DNA from: Plotosus lineatus
Taxonomy: Eukaryota > Chordata > Actinopteri > Siluriformes > Plotosidae
Direction: 5' to 3'
Assembly (NCBI GenBank): GCA_024760905.1
Contig: CM045750.1
Span: 20,466,919 to 20,530,918 of the forward strand
DNA length: 64,000 nt
In this document: piece by piece, positions 33,070 through 43,375 of the stretch
Layout of the letters: each line of letters begins with the position of its first letter
How positions within the stretch are numbered: the stretch's first letter is position 1
Made by a program: the position numbers and the translations under genes
The notes under the pieces: model-generated
What the model was told of the DNA's origin: nothing
What the model saw: the letters and a program-made list of their open reading frames with translations, nothing else
Databases searched by the model: none

Positions 33070-34625
33070 CTAGTCCTTCTCAAAAAATTAGCATATTGTG
33101 ATAAAGTTCATTATTTTCTGTAATGTACTGATAAAAATTAAACTTTCATATATTTTAGTTATTGCACCCCAACTGAAATATTTCAGGTCTTTTATTGTTT
33201 TAATACTGATGATTTTGGCATACAGCTCACGAAAACCAAAAATCCCTATCTCAAAAAATTAGCATATTTCATCCGACCAATTTAAAAAAAAGTGTTTTGA
33301 ATACAAAAAAGTCAACCTTTAAATAATTTTGTTCAGTTCTGCACTCAATACTTGGTCGGGAATCCTTTTGCAGAAATGACTGCTTCAATGCGGCGTGGCA
33401 TGGAGGCAATCAGCCTGTGGCACTGCTGAGGTGTTACGGAGGCCCAGGATGGTTCGATAGCAGCCTTAAGCTCATCCACAGTGTTGGGTCTGGTGTCTCT
33501 CAACTTTCTCTTCACAATATCCCACAGATTCTCTATGGGCTTCAGGTCAGGAGAGTTGGCAGGCCAATTGAGCACAGTAATACCATGGTCAGTAAACCAT
33601 TTAGCAGTGGTTTTGGCACTGTGAGCAGGTGCCAGGTCGTGCTGAAAAATGAAATCATCTTCTCCACAAAGCTTTTCAGCAGATGGAAGCATGAAGTGCT
33701 CCAAAATCTCCTGATAGCTATCTGCATTGACCCTGCCCTTGATAAAACACAGTGGACCAACACCAGCAGCTGACATGGCACCTCAGACCATCACTGACTG
33801 TGGGTACTTGACACTGGACTTCAGGCATTTTGGCATTTCCTTCTCCCCAGTCTTCCTCCAGACTCTGGCACCTTGATTTCCGAATGACATGCAAAATTTG
33901 CTTTCATCTGAAAAAAGTACTTTGGACCACTGAGCAACAGTCCAGTGCTGCTTCTCTGTAGCCCAGGTCAGGCACTTCTGCCGCTGTTTCTGGTTCAAAA
34001 GTGGCTTGACCTGGGGAATGCGGCACCTGTAGCCCAGTCCACTGCTTCCACAGGTCCCCCAAGGTCTGGAATCGGCCCTTCTCCACAATCATCCTCAGGG
34101 TCCGGTCACCTCTTCTGGTTGTGCAGTGTTTTCTGCCACACTTTTTCCTTCCCACAGACGTCCCACTGAGGTGGCTTGATACAGCACTCTGGGAACAGCC
34201 TATTCGCTCAGAGATTTCTTTCTGTGTCTTACCCTCTTGCTTGAGGGTGTCAATGATGGCCTTCTGGACAGCAGTCAGGTCGGCAGTCTTACCCATGATT
34301 GCGGTTTTGAGTAATGAACCAGGCTGGGAGTTTTTAAAAGCCTCAGGAATCTTTTGCAGGTGTTTAGAGTTAATTGGTTGATTCAGATGATTAGGTTAAT
34401 AGCTCGTTTAGAATACCTTTTCATCATATGCTAATTTTTTGAGATAGGAATTTTGGATTTTCATGAGCTGTATGCCAAAATCATCAGTATTAAAACAATG
34501 AAGGACCTGAAATATTTCAGTTGGTGTGCAATGAATCTAAAATATATGGAAGTTTAATTTTTATCAGTACATTACAGAAAATAATGAACTTTATCACAAT
34601 ATGCTAATTTTTTGAGAAGGACTAG
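33070..34625 (-). mobile_element. Tc1-like transposon with IR/DR ends, complete termini (copy 1)
   Basis: Ends CTAGTCCTTCTC (left) and GAGAAGGACTAG (right), flanked by TA at 33068-33069 and 34626-34627; 1556 bp. Each long inverted end carries two copies of TCTCAAAAAATTAGCATATT (33078-33097 and 33249-33268 at the left; complements near 34426-34444 and 34598-34617 at the right). This is the IR/DR arrangement of Sleeping-Beauty-like Tc1 elements. It lies inside the MITE at 32452-34880. Confidence 0.95.
33345..34296 (-). pseudogene. Tc1 transposase, inactive (copy 1)
   Basis: DDE transposase that in active relatives binds the inner repeats and excises the element. From ATG at 34296: MGKTADLTAVQKAII and KEISERIGCSQSAVSSHLSG (first helix-turn-helix), a GRKK basic stretch, then LGDLWKQWT. 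Here the frame breaks near 34026-34050 and part of the second DNA-binding subdomain is missing before GYRCRIPQVKP. Catalytic blocks follow: LFSDESKF, FQHDLAPAHSAK and NSPDLKPIENLWD, with 34 residues between the last D and E (DD34E). A TGA at 33783-33785 replaces a tryptophan codon. The span is 952 nt, not a multiple of three. Confidence 0.95.
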
Positions 34626-34880
34626 TACATACACGCACGCGTGCAGACGCAACAATGTAACCAGTTTAGATGGGGGATTTTGGGTTGTTTTTGTTTGTTT
34701 AGTTTAGATTTTTTTTTTTTTTTTGCCTATTTTGGCCTTGTTTTTGTGGCATTTTCCTTAACTTTTCCCCTATTCTTCCTTAATTTCTTAATTTTTTACT
34801 TACATTGAATATTTATTTTAAAAAAAAAAGCGATGCACTGAAGCTGCATGAATTAAAGTGCCAAGTACTGAGGGATCCTG

Positions 34881-34951
34881 TGTGTGTGTGTGTGTGTATA
34901 TGTATATATGTATGTATGTATGGATTATGTATTGTCCTGTCCTTTTATTTT

Positions 34952-35005
<54 letters not shown>

Positions 35006-35027
35006 TAAAAATAAAAGGACAAGACAA
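34881..35027. repeat. (TG)n and (TA)n tracts within a 23-bp-arm inverted repeat
   Basis: The (TA)n tract at about 34956-35003 is flanked by inverted arms: 34932-34954 and 35005-35027. The arms (right arm GTAAAAATAAAAGGACA then AGACAA) are complementary at 22 of 23 positions. The arms are not themselves simple repeats. Confidence 0.85.
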
Positions 35028-35156
35028 GGACTTTCTATTGAAACTTCATTTTTCACTACATATCTGTTTCGAGGGGTGGTGAAACCATCCACTCTCTTCA
35101 GGTGATTATAGAAGTAGTATTGAGCACTCTCTTACGGAAGGATCTACTCAGAAAAT

Positions 35157-35157
<1 letters not shown>

Positions 35158-35217
<60 letters not shown>

Positions 35218-35237
35218 ATGTGTGTGTGTGTGTGTAA
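35158..35237. repeat. (CT)n-(AT)n-(TG)n compound microsatellite
   Basis: Three dinucleotide tracts follow one another without a break. Confidence 0.95.
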
Positions 35238-35399
35238 TATATCAATCCAGTGGGCTGCACTGGAACTCGACAAGTCTGGATCTTTCATGTCTCTGCTCGG
35301 ATAAACCGACACAACTGTCAAGCTCAAAGAAAGAATCTGTACTGCCTACAGCAAGGTCAGGGAAGTGATGATTAAGGTCAGTACTCTGGGGTGCCAATA

Positions 35400-35640
35400 C
35401 ATATGTGAAAATGATTCCTCATGCTCCCTGAACCACTCTTTCATTATTCTAGTCCCCATTTTATATCTGTGCTATCAGGGAAGAAAAAGTGCATTGATGT
35501 GATAACCTGCTCATTCAAAACATTCAGCTCATCAGCTGCTTCATTTTACTGCCACATTAATGTTGCTGATCCTCAACCCGACCAACTGGAGCAACAATAC
35601 CATGGAGATTACACGCTGTGGTAAATGCACTCAATCGAAA
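35400..35640 (-). pseudogene. Tc1/mariner-like transposase relic
   Basis: The minus strand reads ADELNVLNEQVITSMHFFFP near 35490-35550, ending in PD, and GSMRNHF or, one frame over, EWFREHEESFSHM near 35400-35440. These are the blocks around the second catalytic aspartate of Tc1-like proteins. Two adjacent stops and frame changes show it is dead. It is recognisably the same family as the relic at 13480-13960 (LNELNN.., WFREPKE). Confidence 0.65.
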
Positions 35641-36239
35641 TATTTAGAGTGCAATTTTTTTTGGCTCAGCAGTGCATGTTCATCAGCATCAAAAATAAGA
35701 GCCTCGAATCGCATGAAAGCTAGTACTGCCCCTTTTCTTGCAGGCAAATTGCACAATTTTTATCTGAAATTAATGACCACTCTTTCGAGCGTCACATGAT
35801 TTTTAGTTGATGTTCGTATCACACATGACAATGGGAAAAAGTGACGGGAGGATTTTTTTTTTTTTTTTTTGAAAATGGAATTATTATCTCCAGGTGGGCT
35901 GGTTTGAATATGTAATGAAAACTACTGCTCTGGTTTTCTTTTCACATTACAGGAAGCTCTTGCTGTGTGTCTGCATGACATTATGCATCGTGCAGCTGCC
36001 ACATGACTGATTGGATAATTACTTGAATGTGCGGGTGCACAGGTGTTCCTAATAAAGTGGAAAGTGGGTGCAATCATGTCGCAAACAAAAATAATGAAAT
36101 CCCGTAAAAGATGAATGAAAGTTCAGAAAGTCTTGGCACTCACAATATTTTTTGTGTGAAAACATCTTAAAATCACTTGAAAAGAAATGTTGCATCTCAT
36201 CTTGATAGTAATGTGAATGTAAAATGGAAAGTTTTATTA
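35641..36239. other. No gene; transposon-end relic at 36005-36070
   Basis: GATTGGATAATTACTTGAAT, GTGCGGGTGCACAGGTGTTC and CTAATAAAGTGG form an end block like the one at 18530. A poly-T run lies at 35850-35869. No coding signal. Confidence 0.45.
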
Positions 36240-36248
36240 TAAGGATAA

Positions 36249-36980
36249 TCATCATCACCTTCCTCCGCTTAATCCGGGGTTGGGTCGTGAAGGCACCGGC
36301 CTAAGCAATGAGGTACAGGTCTCCCTCTCTCTAGCCACTTCCTCCAGCTCTTCCGGGGAAATACCAAGGCGTTCCCAGACCAGCCAAGAGACATAATCCG
36401 TCCAGCATTTCCCCTCCTACTTGAATCACCACCTTATTGTGATGGAGGGGTTTGCGTGTCCTAATGATCCGAGGAGCTATGTTGTCAGGGGCATTATGCC
36501 CCAGTAGGGTCACCCAAGGCGAACAGGTCCTAGGTGAAGGTTCAGACAAAGCATGGTTCAAAAAACCCCAAAATGGAAAAACATATAAGGTCACAGTTTC
36601 CCTTGCCCGGATATGGGTCACCGGGATCCCGCCATGAAGACAGGCTTGGGGAGGGGCTCAAAGGCAAGTTCCTGGTTCTTGGGCTTCTGCCTATGGAGTC
36701 TGGCTGGGCCCAGCCTGAAAAGGAGACTTGGGTTTGTCCTCCAATAGATCCACCACCTGTGGATCCACCACCCAGGCTTTCGGCTGGGTTGTGTTGGACC
36801 AATCTTCGGCTACTGACTCTGCCTCCTCAGACATGGAATGTCACCTCTCTGGTGTGGAAAGCACCAGAGCTGGTGCCTGAGATTGAGAGATACCGACTAG
36901 GTATATTCAGACGAACCTCAACAGCTTGGGCTCTGGAAACACCCATCTGGAGAGGGGGTGGACCTTATTCCATTCTGAAG
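36249..36980 (-). mobile_element. APE-type LINE insertion with 5' inversion (twin-priming structure)
   Basis: Two arms of one LINE family lie head-to-head. On the minus strand, 36249-36415 is the 3' end: an intact frame WLVWERLGISPEELEEVARE ending GLSGGR and TGA at 36255-36257. On the plus strand, 36421-36980 is the 5' UTR (GATGGAGGGGTTTGCGTGTC, GGGTCACCCAAGGCGAACAG) and the start of the endonuclease (TWNVTSLVWKAPELVPEIER). The 9-bp repeat TAAGGATAA flanks the pair at 36240-36248 and 36981-36989. It is the same family as the relic at 19300-20615. Confidence 0.88.
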
Positions 36981-36989
36981 TAAGGATAA

Positions 36990-37901
36990 AATTGTTAAAT
37001 ATTAAAAATTATGCCCATCTACAGACAGTAAGTAATTTTCATGTTATTTTACATGAAAACAAAACAAAAAAAAGAATAATTTGGGGCGCGAGGAACATTT
37101 ATATTTACATGAAGTTTAAATATTGATCATGATCATTCATGCTTGTCTTCGCCCCTCCTCCAATGGTTCCAGGCACTGGATTGCTAAACCTGGGTTTACT
37201 TTTCTCTACCTGCCCTCTTACACTCACCTGTACCACCTGTTCTTGTTTAATCACTCTCCTGTTTTATTGGTGGTTTCTTGGAAAACAACAACAACAAAAT
37301 AACCTCTTTATTCAAGTCGGTTTGATCTGGAGAATCCTGTCAGCCCATCACCACGCTACCTATCTATCTGTCTGTTTTCCTCTCCTGTAGTGAGCCATGC
37401 ACGGACCACTCAGGCTTGTACAGCTGGACTAGAGCTTCTTGGCTATATCAGCTTCTGTATTCTCATTGGTTCCATGGATATATTCTGCAAATCTGTCTGA
37501 GTTTAGATTAGTTTATTTGCTTGTTTGTTTGTTTTTTGTTTGTATACTGCAAGCCTGAGTGATCGTCTGTGAACTTTTTTTTTTTAACAAAAGTGTTCTT
37601 TTCCTCTTCATGAAACTTTTTTGTCACTCACTCCTGCGTCTGCATCATCTCCATTACCTGACATGTGACAATGATGAAAAAATAATGCTCATACTAAACT
37701 TAGTTTCTTCATGTGATCGTTTTACCATTTCAGTTCATTATTACACAAGCTAAGCATTAAATCAAAACATGACAAGAACACATTTGAAGTCATCATCTAA
37801 ATTGGTGCTGGTCAGTCTATGAATCTTTTATAAATTTCTATATAAATAAGGCTTAATATCAGTGTTTCACACAAGTCAGAAAAAAAAAAAGATGAAGAGA
37901 G
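36990..37901. other. No gene recognised
   Basis: AT-rich, T and G runs near 37510-37545, poly-A at 37880-37890. No family recognised. Confidence 0.5.
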
Positions 37902-38233
37902 TCATTCATTTTCTGAATCGCTTAATCCTAATTAGGGTCACAGGGCGGCTGGTGGCCATCTCAGCTGACTCTGGGCGAGGGCAGAGTATACCCTGGACAG
38001 CTTGCCAAGCCATCACAGGCCAGAAACACACTGATGCTATGTAGCTGCTCTTGATGAAAATCAGCAATAGTTCTTTTACAGCCCCACACCATGGACAATG
38101 AGAGACATGCCCGGCCTTTGATAACCCAATTAGCTGCACTGAGGGGACAGTAGTGACAACCGTTGGCAGTGGGGCTCGAACCCCCAACCTTAGGATTGAT
38201 AACCCAGCACCTTACCACTAGACCACCACTGTC
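37902..38233 (-). mobile_element. SINE-A, full length, L2-like tail
   Basis: Minus strand: GACAGTGGTGGTCTAGTGGT (box A), GGGGGTTCGAGCCCC (box B), ATCAAAGGCCGGGCATGTCT, TCATCAAGAGCAGC, then CCTGTGACCCTAATTAGGAT and AAGCGATTCAGAAAATGAAT. A candidate target duplication GATGAAGAG lies at 37891-37899 and 38238-38246, a few bases outside each end. Confidence 0.92.
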
Positions 38234-39190
38234 GTGGATGAAGAGGCGGTTTTTTGTTTGTTTTATCCTCAAATTTAATTTACTGTTCAGGGGTTTCCTC
38301 ACATTAACTACTTGCTCAGAATTTCTCTGGGATTAAGGTCAGGAATTTGACTTTCCATTCCAAAACCTATCATCTCCGAACTCACAAGCAGTCCTATGGT
38401 GCTCCTTAATATTTATACAGTGTGTGCATTGCTCTCCATTTATACTACTGACATAACACTGATCAATGGTGTATAATCCCCGGTGAAGCCATGTAATGTG
38501 CAAAAGAGATGGTGCCAGGCTGAGGCTGAGCTGTTTTGTTCCTGTCCTTATGTTCCACTCCAGGCCTATCGCTCACTTCCACTCGTCCAACAGACCAGGC
38601 TGGATAAAGACAGGCGCTCCTATCAGTTGTCCATGGAAAATAGAGCCAGCTTTAGAGCTCACGTCTCCTGCCATGACAGCAGAAGGTCCACTGGCATCAC
38701 GGATCAGTCAGGCAGTCTGGTGAACAGAGAAAATGGATGGAGGAAGGAGTGCTGTTTGAAAATCAGAGAAGCAGAAGAACAGAGCTGTCAATTTGCAACA
38801 AAAGCCAAATTTAAGCTTTTAACAACTTGCAAAAAAGTGTCCAAGTCACAAAATGAAAAATCATTAAACCTTTAAAGGGTTTGAAGGTGATGCTAAAATA
38901 GCAATTATTATTCTATTCCTAAATCCTCAAATTAAAATGTAACTTTATATCCGTACTTTCAACAATAACTAAATTAAAACATGACGTGATCACCATATAA
39001 ATGTACAACACAAACATCACTGTGGTATAAAAAGTAGAAATGCAATAATTTAATTTGTGAGGCTGTTATTTTCCTGTTTTTGCAATAGAAACGTACGTTC
39101 AAAAATCAGATGATGCTATTGTCGTACACGTTGGCATAAAAACTGATATGCCAGGCGTGCACGGGTTAAAAAGTAAGACTTTTTTAATTA
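38234..39190. other. No recognised gene; one 130-codon open frame
   Basis: Frame 38483-38875 (+) is the longest open frame here not explained by a transposon. It has many R, S, K and C residues, no domain that I recognise, no obvious splice context and no promoter. It may be chance. Confidence 0.35.
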
Positions 39191-39537
39191 GCCAGTGGTG
39201 GCCTGGTGGTAAAGGTGCTGGATCATCGATCCCAAAATTGGGGGTTCAAGCCCCACTCTCAACAGGTTGTCACTGGCCCCTCCCTCAGTGCAGCTAACCG
39301 AGTTATCAAAGGCCGGCCATGTCTCTCACTGTCTATGGTGGGAGGTTCATGTCAAAAAACCATTGCTGACTTTCATCAAGAGTAGCTGCATAGCCGTCAG
39401 CTTGTTTCCGCCCTGCAATGGCCTTGCAAGCCATCCAGGGTGTACTCTGCCCTAGCCCGGATTCAGCTGAGAAAGCCACCAGTCTCACCGTGACCCTAAT
39501 TAGGATGAAGCGATTCAGAAAACAAATGAATGAATAA
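39191..39537 (+). mobile_element. SINE-A, full length, L2-like tail
   Basis: Head GGTGGCCTGGTGGTAAAGGT, box B GGGGGTTCAAGCCCC, body GAGTTATCAAAGGCCGGCCA and GACTTTCATCAAGAGTAGCT, tail CCGTGACCCTAATTAGGATG and ACAAATGAATGAATAATAA. It is immediately followed by a SINE-B in the same orientation. Confidence 0.93.
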
Positions 39538-39540
39538 TAA

Positions 39541-39902
39541 CGGGGCGGCAGGGTAGCACGATGATAAGCACATCTGCATCATAGCAAGAAGGTCCTGGGT
39601 TTGATTTCCAGGCTCTGGCATTTCTATGTGAATATTTGCATGTTCTCCTAATGCTTCTGTGGGTTTCCTCTGGGGTCATCTAGTTTCCTCCCACAGCCCC
39701 AAAAACATGGATAGTAACCCAAGTGGCTGTTTCAACTTCCTGCTGGGTGTGAATTTGAGTCTGTTTGGTTCTATGCGTGTTGTGTGTGTGTGTTAGCCCT
39801 GTGATGACCTGGCAAGCCGCCAGGGTGGACCTTGCCCTGACACAGACTTGGCTCAGATGGGCTCCAACCTCGCCTCAACCCTAATTAGAATTAAGAAGTT
39901 TA
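39541..39902 (+). mobile_element. SINE-B, full length
   Basis: Head GGGGCGGCAGGGTAGCACGA, box B GGGTTTGATTTCC, GTTTCCTCCCACAGCCCC, CTGTGATGACCTGGCAAGCC, and a tail ending CAACCCTAATTAGAATTAAG that runs into an (ATT)n tract. Confidence 0.9.
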
Positions 39903-39933
<31 letters not shown>

Positions 39934-39970
39934 GTTAACAACAGCAATAATAATAATAATAATAATAATT
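39903..39970. repeat. (TTA)n then (AAT)n, palindromic microsatellite
   Basis: About 30 bp of TTA repeats, a GTTAACAACAGC-type spacer, and about 24 bp of AAT repeats. The two arms are complementary and could fold as a hairpin. Confidence 0.9.
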
Positions 39971-40721
39971 GCTTGTTTTCAAGTCAAAGTTATTTATAAA
40001 TGTGATGGCTGTTACCATGGTAACTTTCAGACAGTTAAACAAGCTGTTATTGCTAAATTATTCATAGATAATTAACATCCTGCATTTATTGCTAAATCGA
40101 ATCAGCCCCCCCCCCCCCCCAAGTTTCACCCTTCAAACTGCCTGAAAAATATGAGTTACATCACACTGAGTTCCATCCTCATCCTGTTTCTGGTGCTTTC
40201 CAGACTCACTACATTTCCCAACAGCCTTGATCCATACCAGTCATGTGACAGGTCACATGCTCACAGCGCACCTGTCTGCACTCACACCTATTCACATGCC
40301 ACCCTGTGTAAGAACTCTGTGAGTATGTCATGTTTCTGGTGCTCTGCTCGGCACTGCTGAGATTTGGTCTTGATATTGGTACCGCCTGTGACGGGGAAGA
40401 TAAATGACAAGTAATTTACTAATTACACATTCAATGGTGATTTGTTTTATCTACTATAGTATTACAATTAATTAATTTAATTTAATAATGAAATTAATTC
40501 CCTATTATACTTCTAGGCTCAGGGATGTGGGGCTTCATTCAGACAGCTTATACGATATATATGAGAAAGAACACGCAGACCCGTGCCAATCGTGCAGTGA
40601 CCTTTATACTTATCCAATGGCAATAATGACGTGGAAGTTAGTGGGTCTTCTTCCACCAAAACAGAAATGAGAAAATAATCATAATAAAAAAATAATAATT
40701 AGCCAGCAAGTGATATTATTA
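39971..40721. other. No gene recognised; poly-C run
   Basis: Poly-C at 40107-40121. Otherwise unassigned sequence with short open frames only. Confidence 0.5.
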
Positions 40722-40888
40722 TTGGGCGGCACAATGGCGAAGTGGTTACTACTGTAGATAATATCTTGGCAAGAATGTCCTGGGCTTGAATCCCGGGCTC
40801 AGGCATTTCTGTGAGGAGTTTGCATGTTCTCGTCATGCTGGTGTGGGTTTCCTCTGTGGATTTGGGTTTCCTCTGACAGTCCAAAAAT

Positions 40889-40929
<41 letters not shown>

Positions 40930-41000
40930 GGCCCTACGATGGTCAGTCGAGCTGTTCAGGGTGTACAGTACCCCGCCTTTGCCTCGACCTGCCCTGCGAC
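40722..41000 (+). mobile_element. SINE-B with (TG)n expansion
   Basis: Head GGGCGGCACAATGGCGAAGT, box B GGGCTTGAATCCCGGGC, GAGGAGTTTGCATGTTCTCG, and a (TG)n tract at 40895-40928 replacing the middle, then GCTGTTCAGGGTGTACAGTA. The terminal L2-like block is lost. Confidence 0.85.
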
Positions 41001-41462
41001 CGTAGTACATTTGTCAAATTAAGAATTGTAATTCCGCAAAGTTAACAAAAATGGAAAAAAAAAAGCTGGAATAGAAAAGCAAAAGAAAAAAGTCTTTCTT
41101 CTTTCTGCTATTTATAGGCAAATGCCCCGAGCTGTGAAACCTGCACTTTGAAAGGAGCTATTTCTCAGGATCCCAAATTGAGAACTTTGCAGCAGCGATA
41201 TGCTTGAATTAAAACGTATGCACAAATGACTGGTTTGAAGCAGTATAGACGCTCAGATGTCTGCTCACTGCAATATTTCAAAGCCAGCAGCGGAGTGTTA
41301 ATGTGATTTAACACAGTGTGGCACACAGACCATGACGGCTTCTCTGTCACAGCTTTGTCGTCAGCATTTTATTATGTTTGTTTTTTTTGTTTGTTTCACC
41401 TTTAGATATAAGAAATATTTTCTTCTTCTTCTTATAATAATAATAATGATAATGATAATGCC
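41001..41462. other. No gene recognised
   Basis: An A-rich stretch near 41050-41090 and an (AAT)n/(GATAAT)n stretch at 41435-41460. Confidence 0.5.
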
Positions 41463-41795
41463 AGGGCAGTGGTGGCCTGGTGGTAAGGTGCTGGATCACT
41501 GACTGGTTGGCGGTTCAAGCCCCACTCTCAACCAGTTGTCACTGCCCCTTCCCCCAGTTCCGCTATCTGGGTTATCAAAGGCCGGCCATGTCTGTCACTA
41601 TCTATGGTGTAAAGTTCATGTAAAAGAACCATTGCTCACTTTCGTTAAGAGCCGTCAGCGTGTTTCTGCCCCCGTGATGGCCATGCGAGCTGTCAAGGGT
41701 GTACTCTGCCCTTGACCATAGTTGGCTGAGATGGCGCAAGCCTCCCCGTGACCCAAATTAGAATTAAGTGGTTCAGAAAATGAATGAATGGATGA
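41463..41795 (+). mobile_element. SINE-A, full length, L2-like tail
   Basis: Head GGTGGCCTGGTGGTAAGGTG, box B CGGTTCAAGCCCC, body GGGTTATCAAAGGCCGGCCA and AGTTCATGTAAAAGAACCAT, tail CGTGACCCAAATTAGAATTA and AGTGGTTCAGAAAATGAATG. Confidence 0.93.
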
Positions 41796-41808
41796 TAATA
41801 TAATAATA

Positions 41809-42222
41809 CAGGGATCCCTCGCTACTTTTCGCTTCAATTCATGTGGCTTCAGTGCAGCCCGTTTTTTTTTTTTTTTTAATATTCATTGAATTAAAAAATA
41901 AGGAAGACTAGGGGGAAAGTTAAGGAAAATGCCCCCAAAACAAGGCCAATTATGCAGAAAAACAACCCAAAAAACAACCCAAAACCCCTCAATGAAATTA
42001 CTTTTATGAGGTGTGCATCTCCGTGCATGCGTGCGTGTCTATGTGTGTATTTATATTTTATTTACATCTTTTGCATTATTTTTGAATGTTTAATTGCTAT
42101 TGTAAGCATTTATAGAGTTGAATATGCATTTATTGATATTATATACACATATACATGTACGTATACGTCAGTCAGGGGGGTCGATCCTACTTTGCGGAAT
42201 TCAGGGTCGTGAGGGATCCCTG
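41809..42222 (-). mobile_element. Tigger-like MITE, CAGGGATCCCTC ends (copy 3)
   Basis: Both ends are CAGGGATCCCTC (left) and GAGGGATCCCTG (right), with TA at 41807-41808 and 42223-42224. At 414 bp it is shorter than copy 1 and inverted relative to it (ATTCATGTGGCTTCAGTGCA at the left, CGTATACGTCAGTCAGG near the right). Confidence 0.88.
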
Positions 42223-42224
42223 TA

Positions 42225-43215
42225 ATAATAATAATAAATCCAGCACAAATTAATGTCTATTCTTCATTCTCTTTTCCCATCATTCGTAAATCACCAACTC
42301 TTTGGGATTCATTCCAAGATAAACCTCTTCAGTAGATCTCGGTGCTGACTCTCTGATTAAATCAATGATTTGTTTGATTCAGCAATTTAGTTATTATTTG
42401 TGTAATCCCAAAAGAAAAGAACAATGACCCCCAAAGAGAGCCTCGATCAAACTTGAACAATATGATCGCAAAGAGACTGTAATCTACACTTTTTATTAAG
42501 ACCTTTCCATGTGATCAACTATAAATTACCCTGCCCCCGGCCCCCACCCTCTCCACTGAATCATTACATCAGTAGGCCACAGTCACCTTGACACAGGCCA
42601 AGCAAGTGCTTCCTCAGATGCTGCAGAAGTGTTTGCCAAAAATATTTCAGCTGGAGTTCTCCCCATGTCGGATCCCCGATGATTCCCCCCCCCCCCCCCC
42701 CCCTCCTCTTCTCACAGTGTTTCATGTGGATGTCAAAGATGAAGTGGAGTGACTCAGTGATACATTGGTCTGTTCTCACCTCTGAAGGGAGTTTCCTCTC
42801 GACCCTGGAAGGATTTTTTTGGTTTGTTTTCTTTTCTTTTTGGTATTCCCAACATTGTCTCTCAATTGAAACCACAACTCACTGCCGGCAGGTGTATTCA
42901 TGCATGACCTCTGACCCCTGAAACCTAGATCATGATTTGCTCCCAACTTTCAGACGATTTTAATCTAATAAAATACATAGAGGTTGATTTATTATAGGGT
43001 GCCCCGTGTAATGATAGACCATCTAGCAATGCTCAGTCTCTGTCCCATGTCTCATCCGTCCATTTTTTCCCTCTGCTTTGTCACAATGTGGGGCCAGTGG
43101 CGAAGTGGTTAGAGTGAGGCACCACTGTACTTTGCCACCGTGCTGCCCAAATGTATGATATGAAGGTAAAATAAATTTTTTTGAAATTCAGCAATGTTTT
43201 TTTTTTTTTTTTTTT
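42225..43215. other. No gene; poly-C and poly-T runs
   Basis: Poly-C at about 42686-42703 and poly-T at 43197-43215. Open frames here span these runs and carry no domain. A weak SINE-C-like head (GGGGCCAGTGGCGAAGTGGT) begins near 43090. Confidence 0.5.
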
Positions 43216-43375
43216 TGGCATGGCTCTCACGACAGGCAGTGACAGACATGGCCGGCCTTTGATCACCCAGTTAACCGCACTGGGGAGGGATAGCAGTGAC
43301 AAGTTTGTGATAATGGGGCTTAGTCAACAACCTTCAGATCAGTAAGCCAGCACCAGCACCAGGCCACCACTGCCT
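43216..43375 (-). mobile_element. SINE-A, head half
   Basis: Minus strand: GGCAGTGGTGGCCTGGTGCT head, GTTGTTGACTAAGCCCC in place of box B, GGTGATCAAAGGCCGGCCAT and GTCTGTCACTGCCTGTCGTG. It ends at a poly-T run and lacks a tail. Confidence 0.8.

Larger units (their letters stand above)
32452..34880 (+). mobile_element. Tigger-like MITE, CAGGGATCCCTC ends (copy 2), host of two nested insertions
   Basis: Left end CAGGGATCCCTCACTTTCCG with TA at 32450-32451; right end GAGGGATCCTG near 34880 has lost one C. Internal blocks match copy 1 in order (GACATATACGTACATGTATA, AATGCGATGAATGCTTATAA, GATGGGGGATTTTGGGTTGT). Two later insertions interrupt it: a SINE-A at 32589-32918 and a Tc1 at 33070-34625. 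Removing them leaves about 540 bp, close to the 515 bp of copy 1. Confidence 0.85.

Noticed and set aside
33417..34381. Plus-strand frames opposite the Tc1 transposase, also seen at 55648-56690
   Set aside because: Both Tc1 copies show the same antisense frames because the sequence is repeated; the DDE motifs are on the minus strand.
36534..36983. 149-codon frame as a possible gene
   Set aside because: It covers the LINE 5' UTR and the first endonuclease residues inside a dated insertion.
38483..38875. 130-codon frame
   Set aside because: No recognisable domain, no splice or promoter context; kept only as a note in the gap entry.
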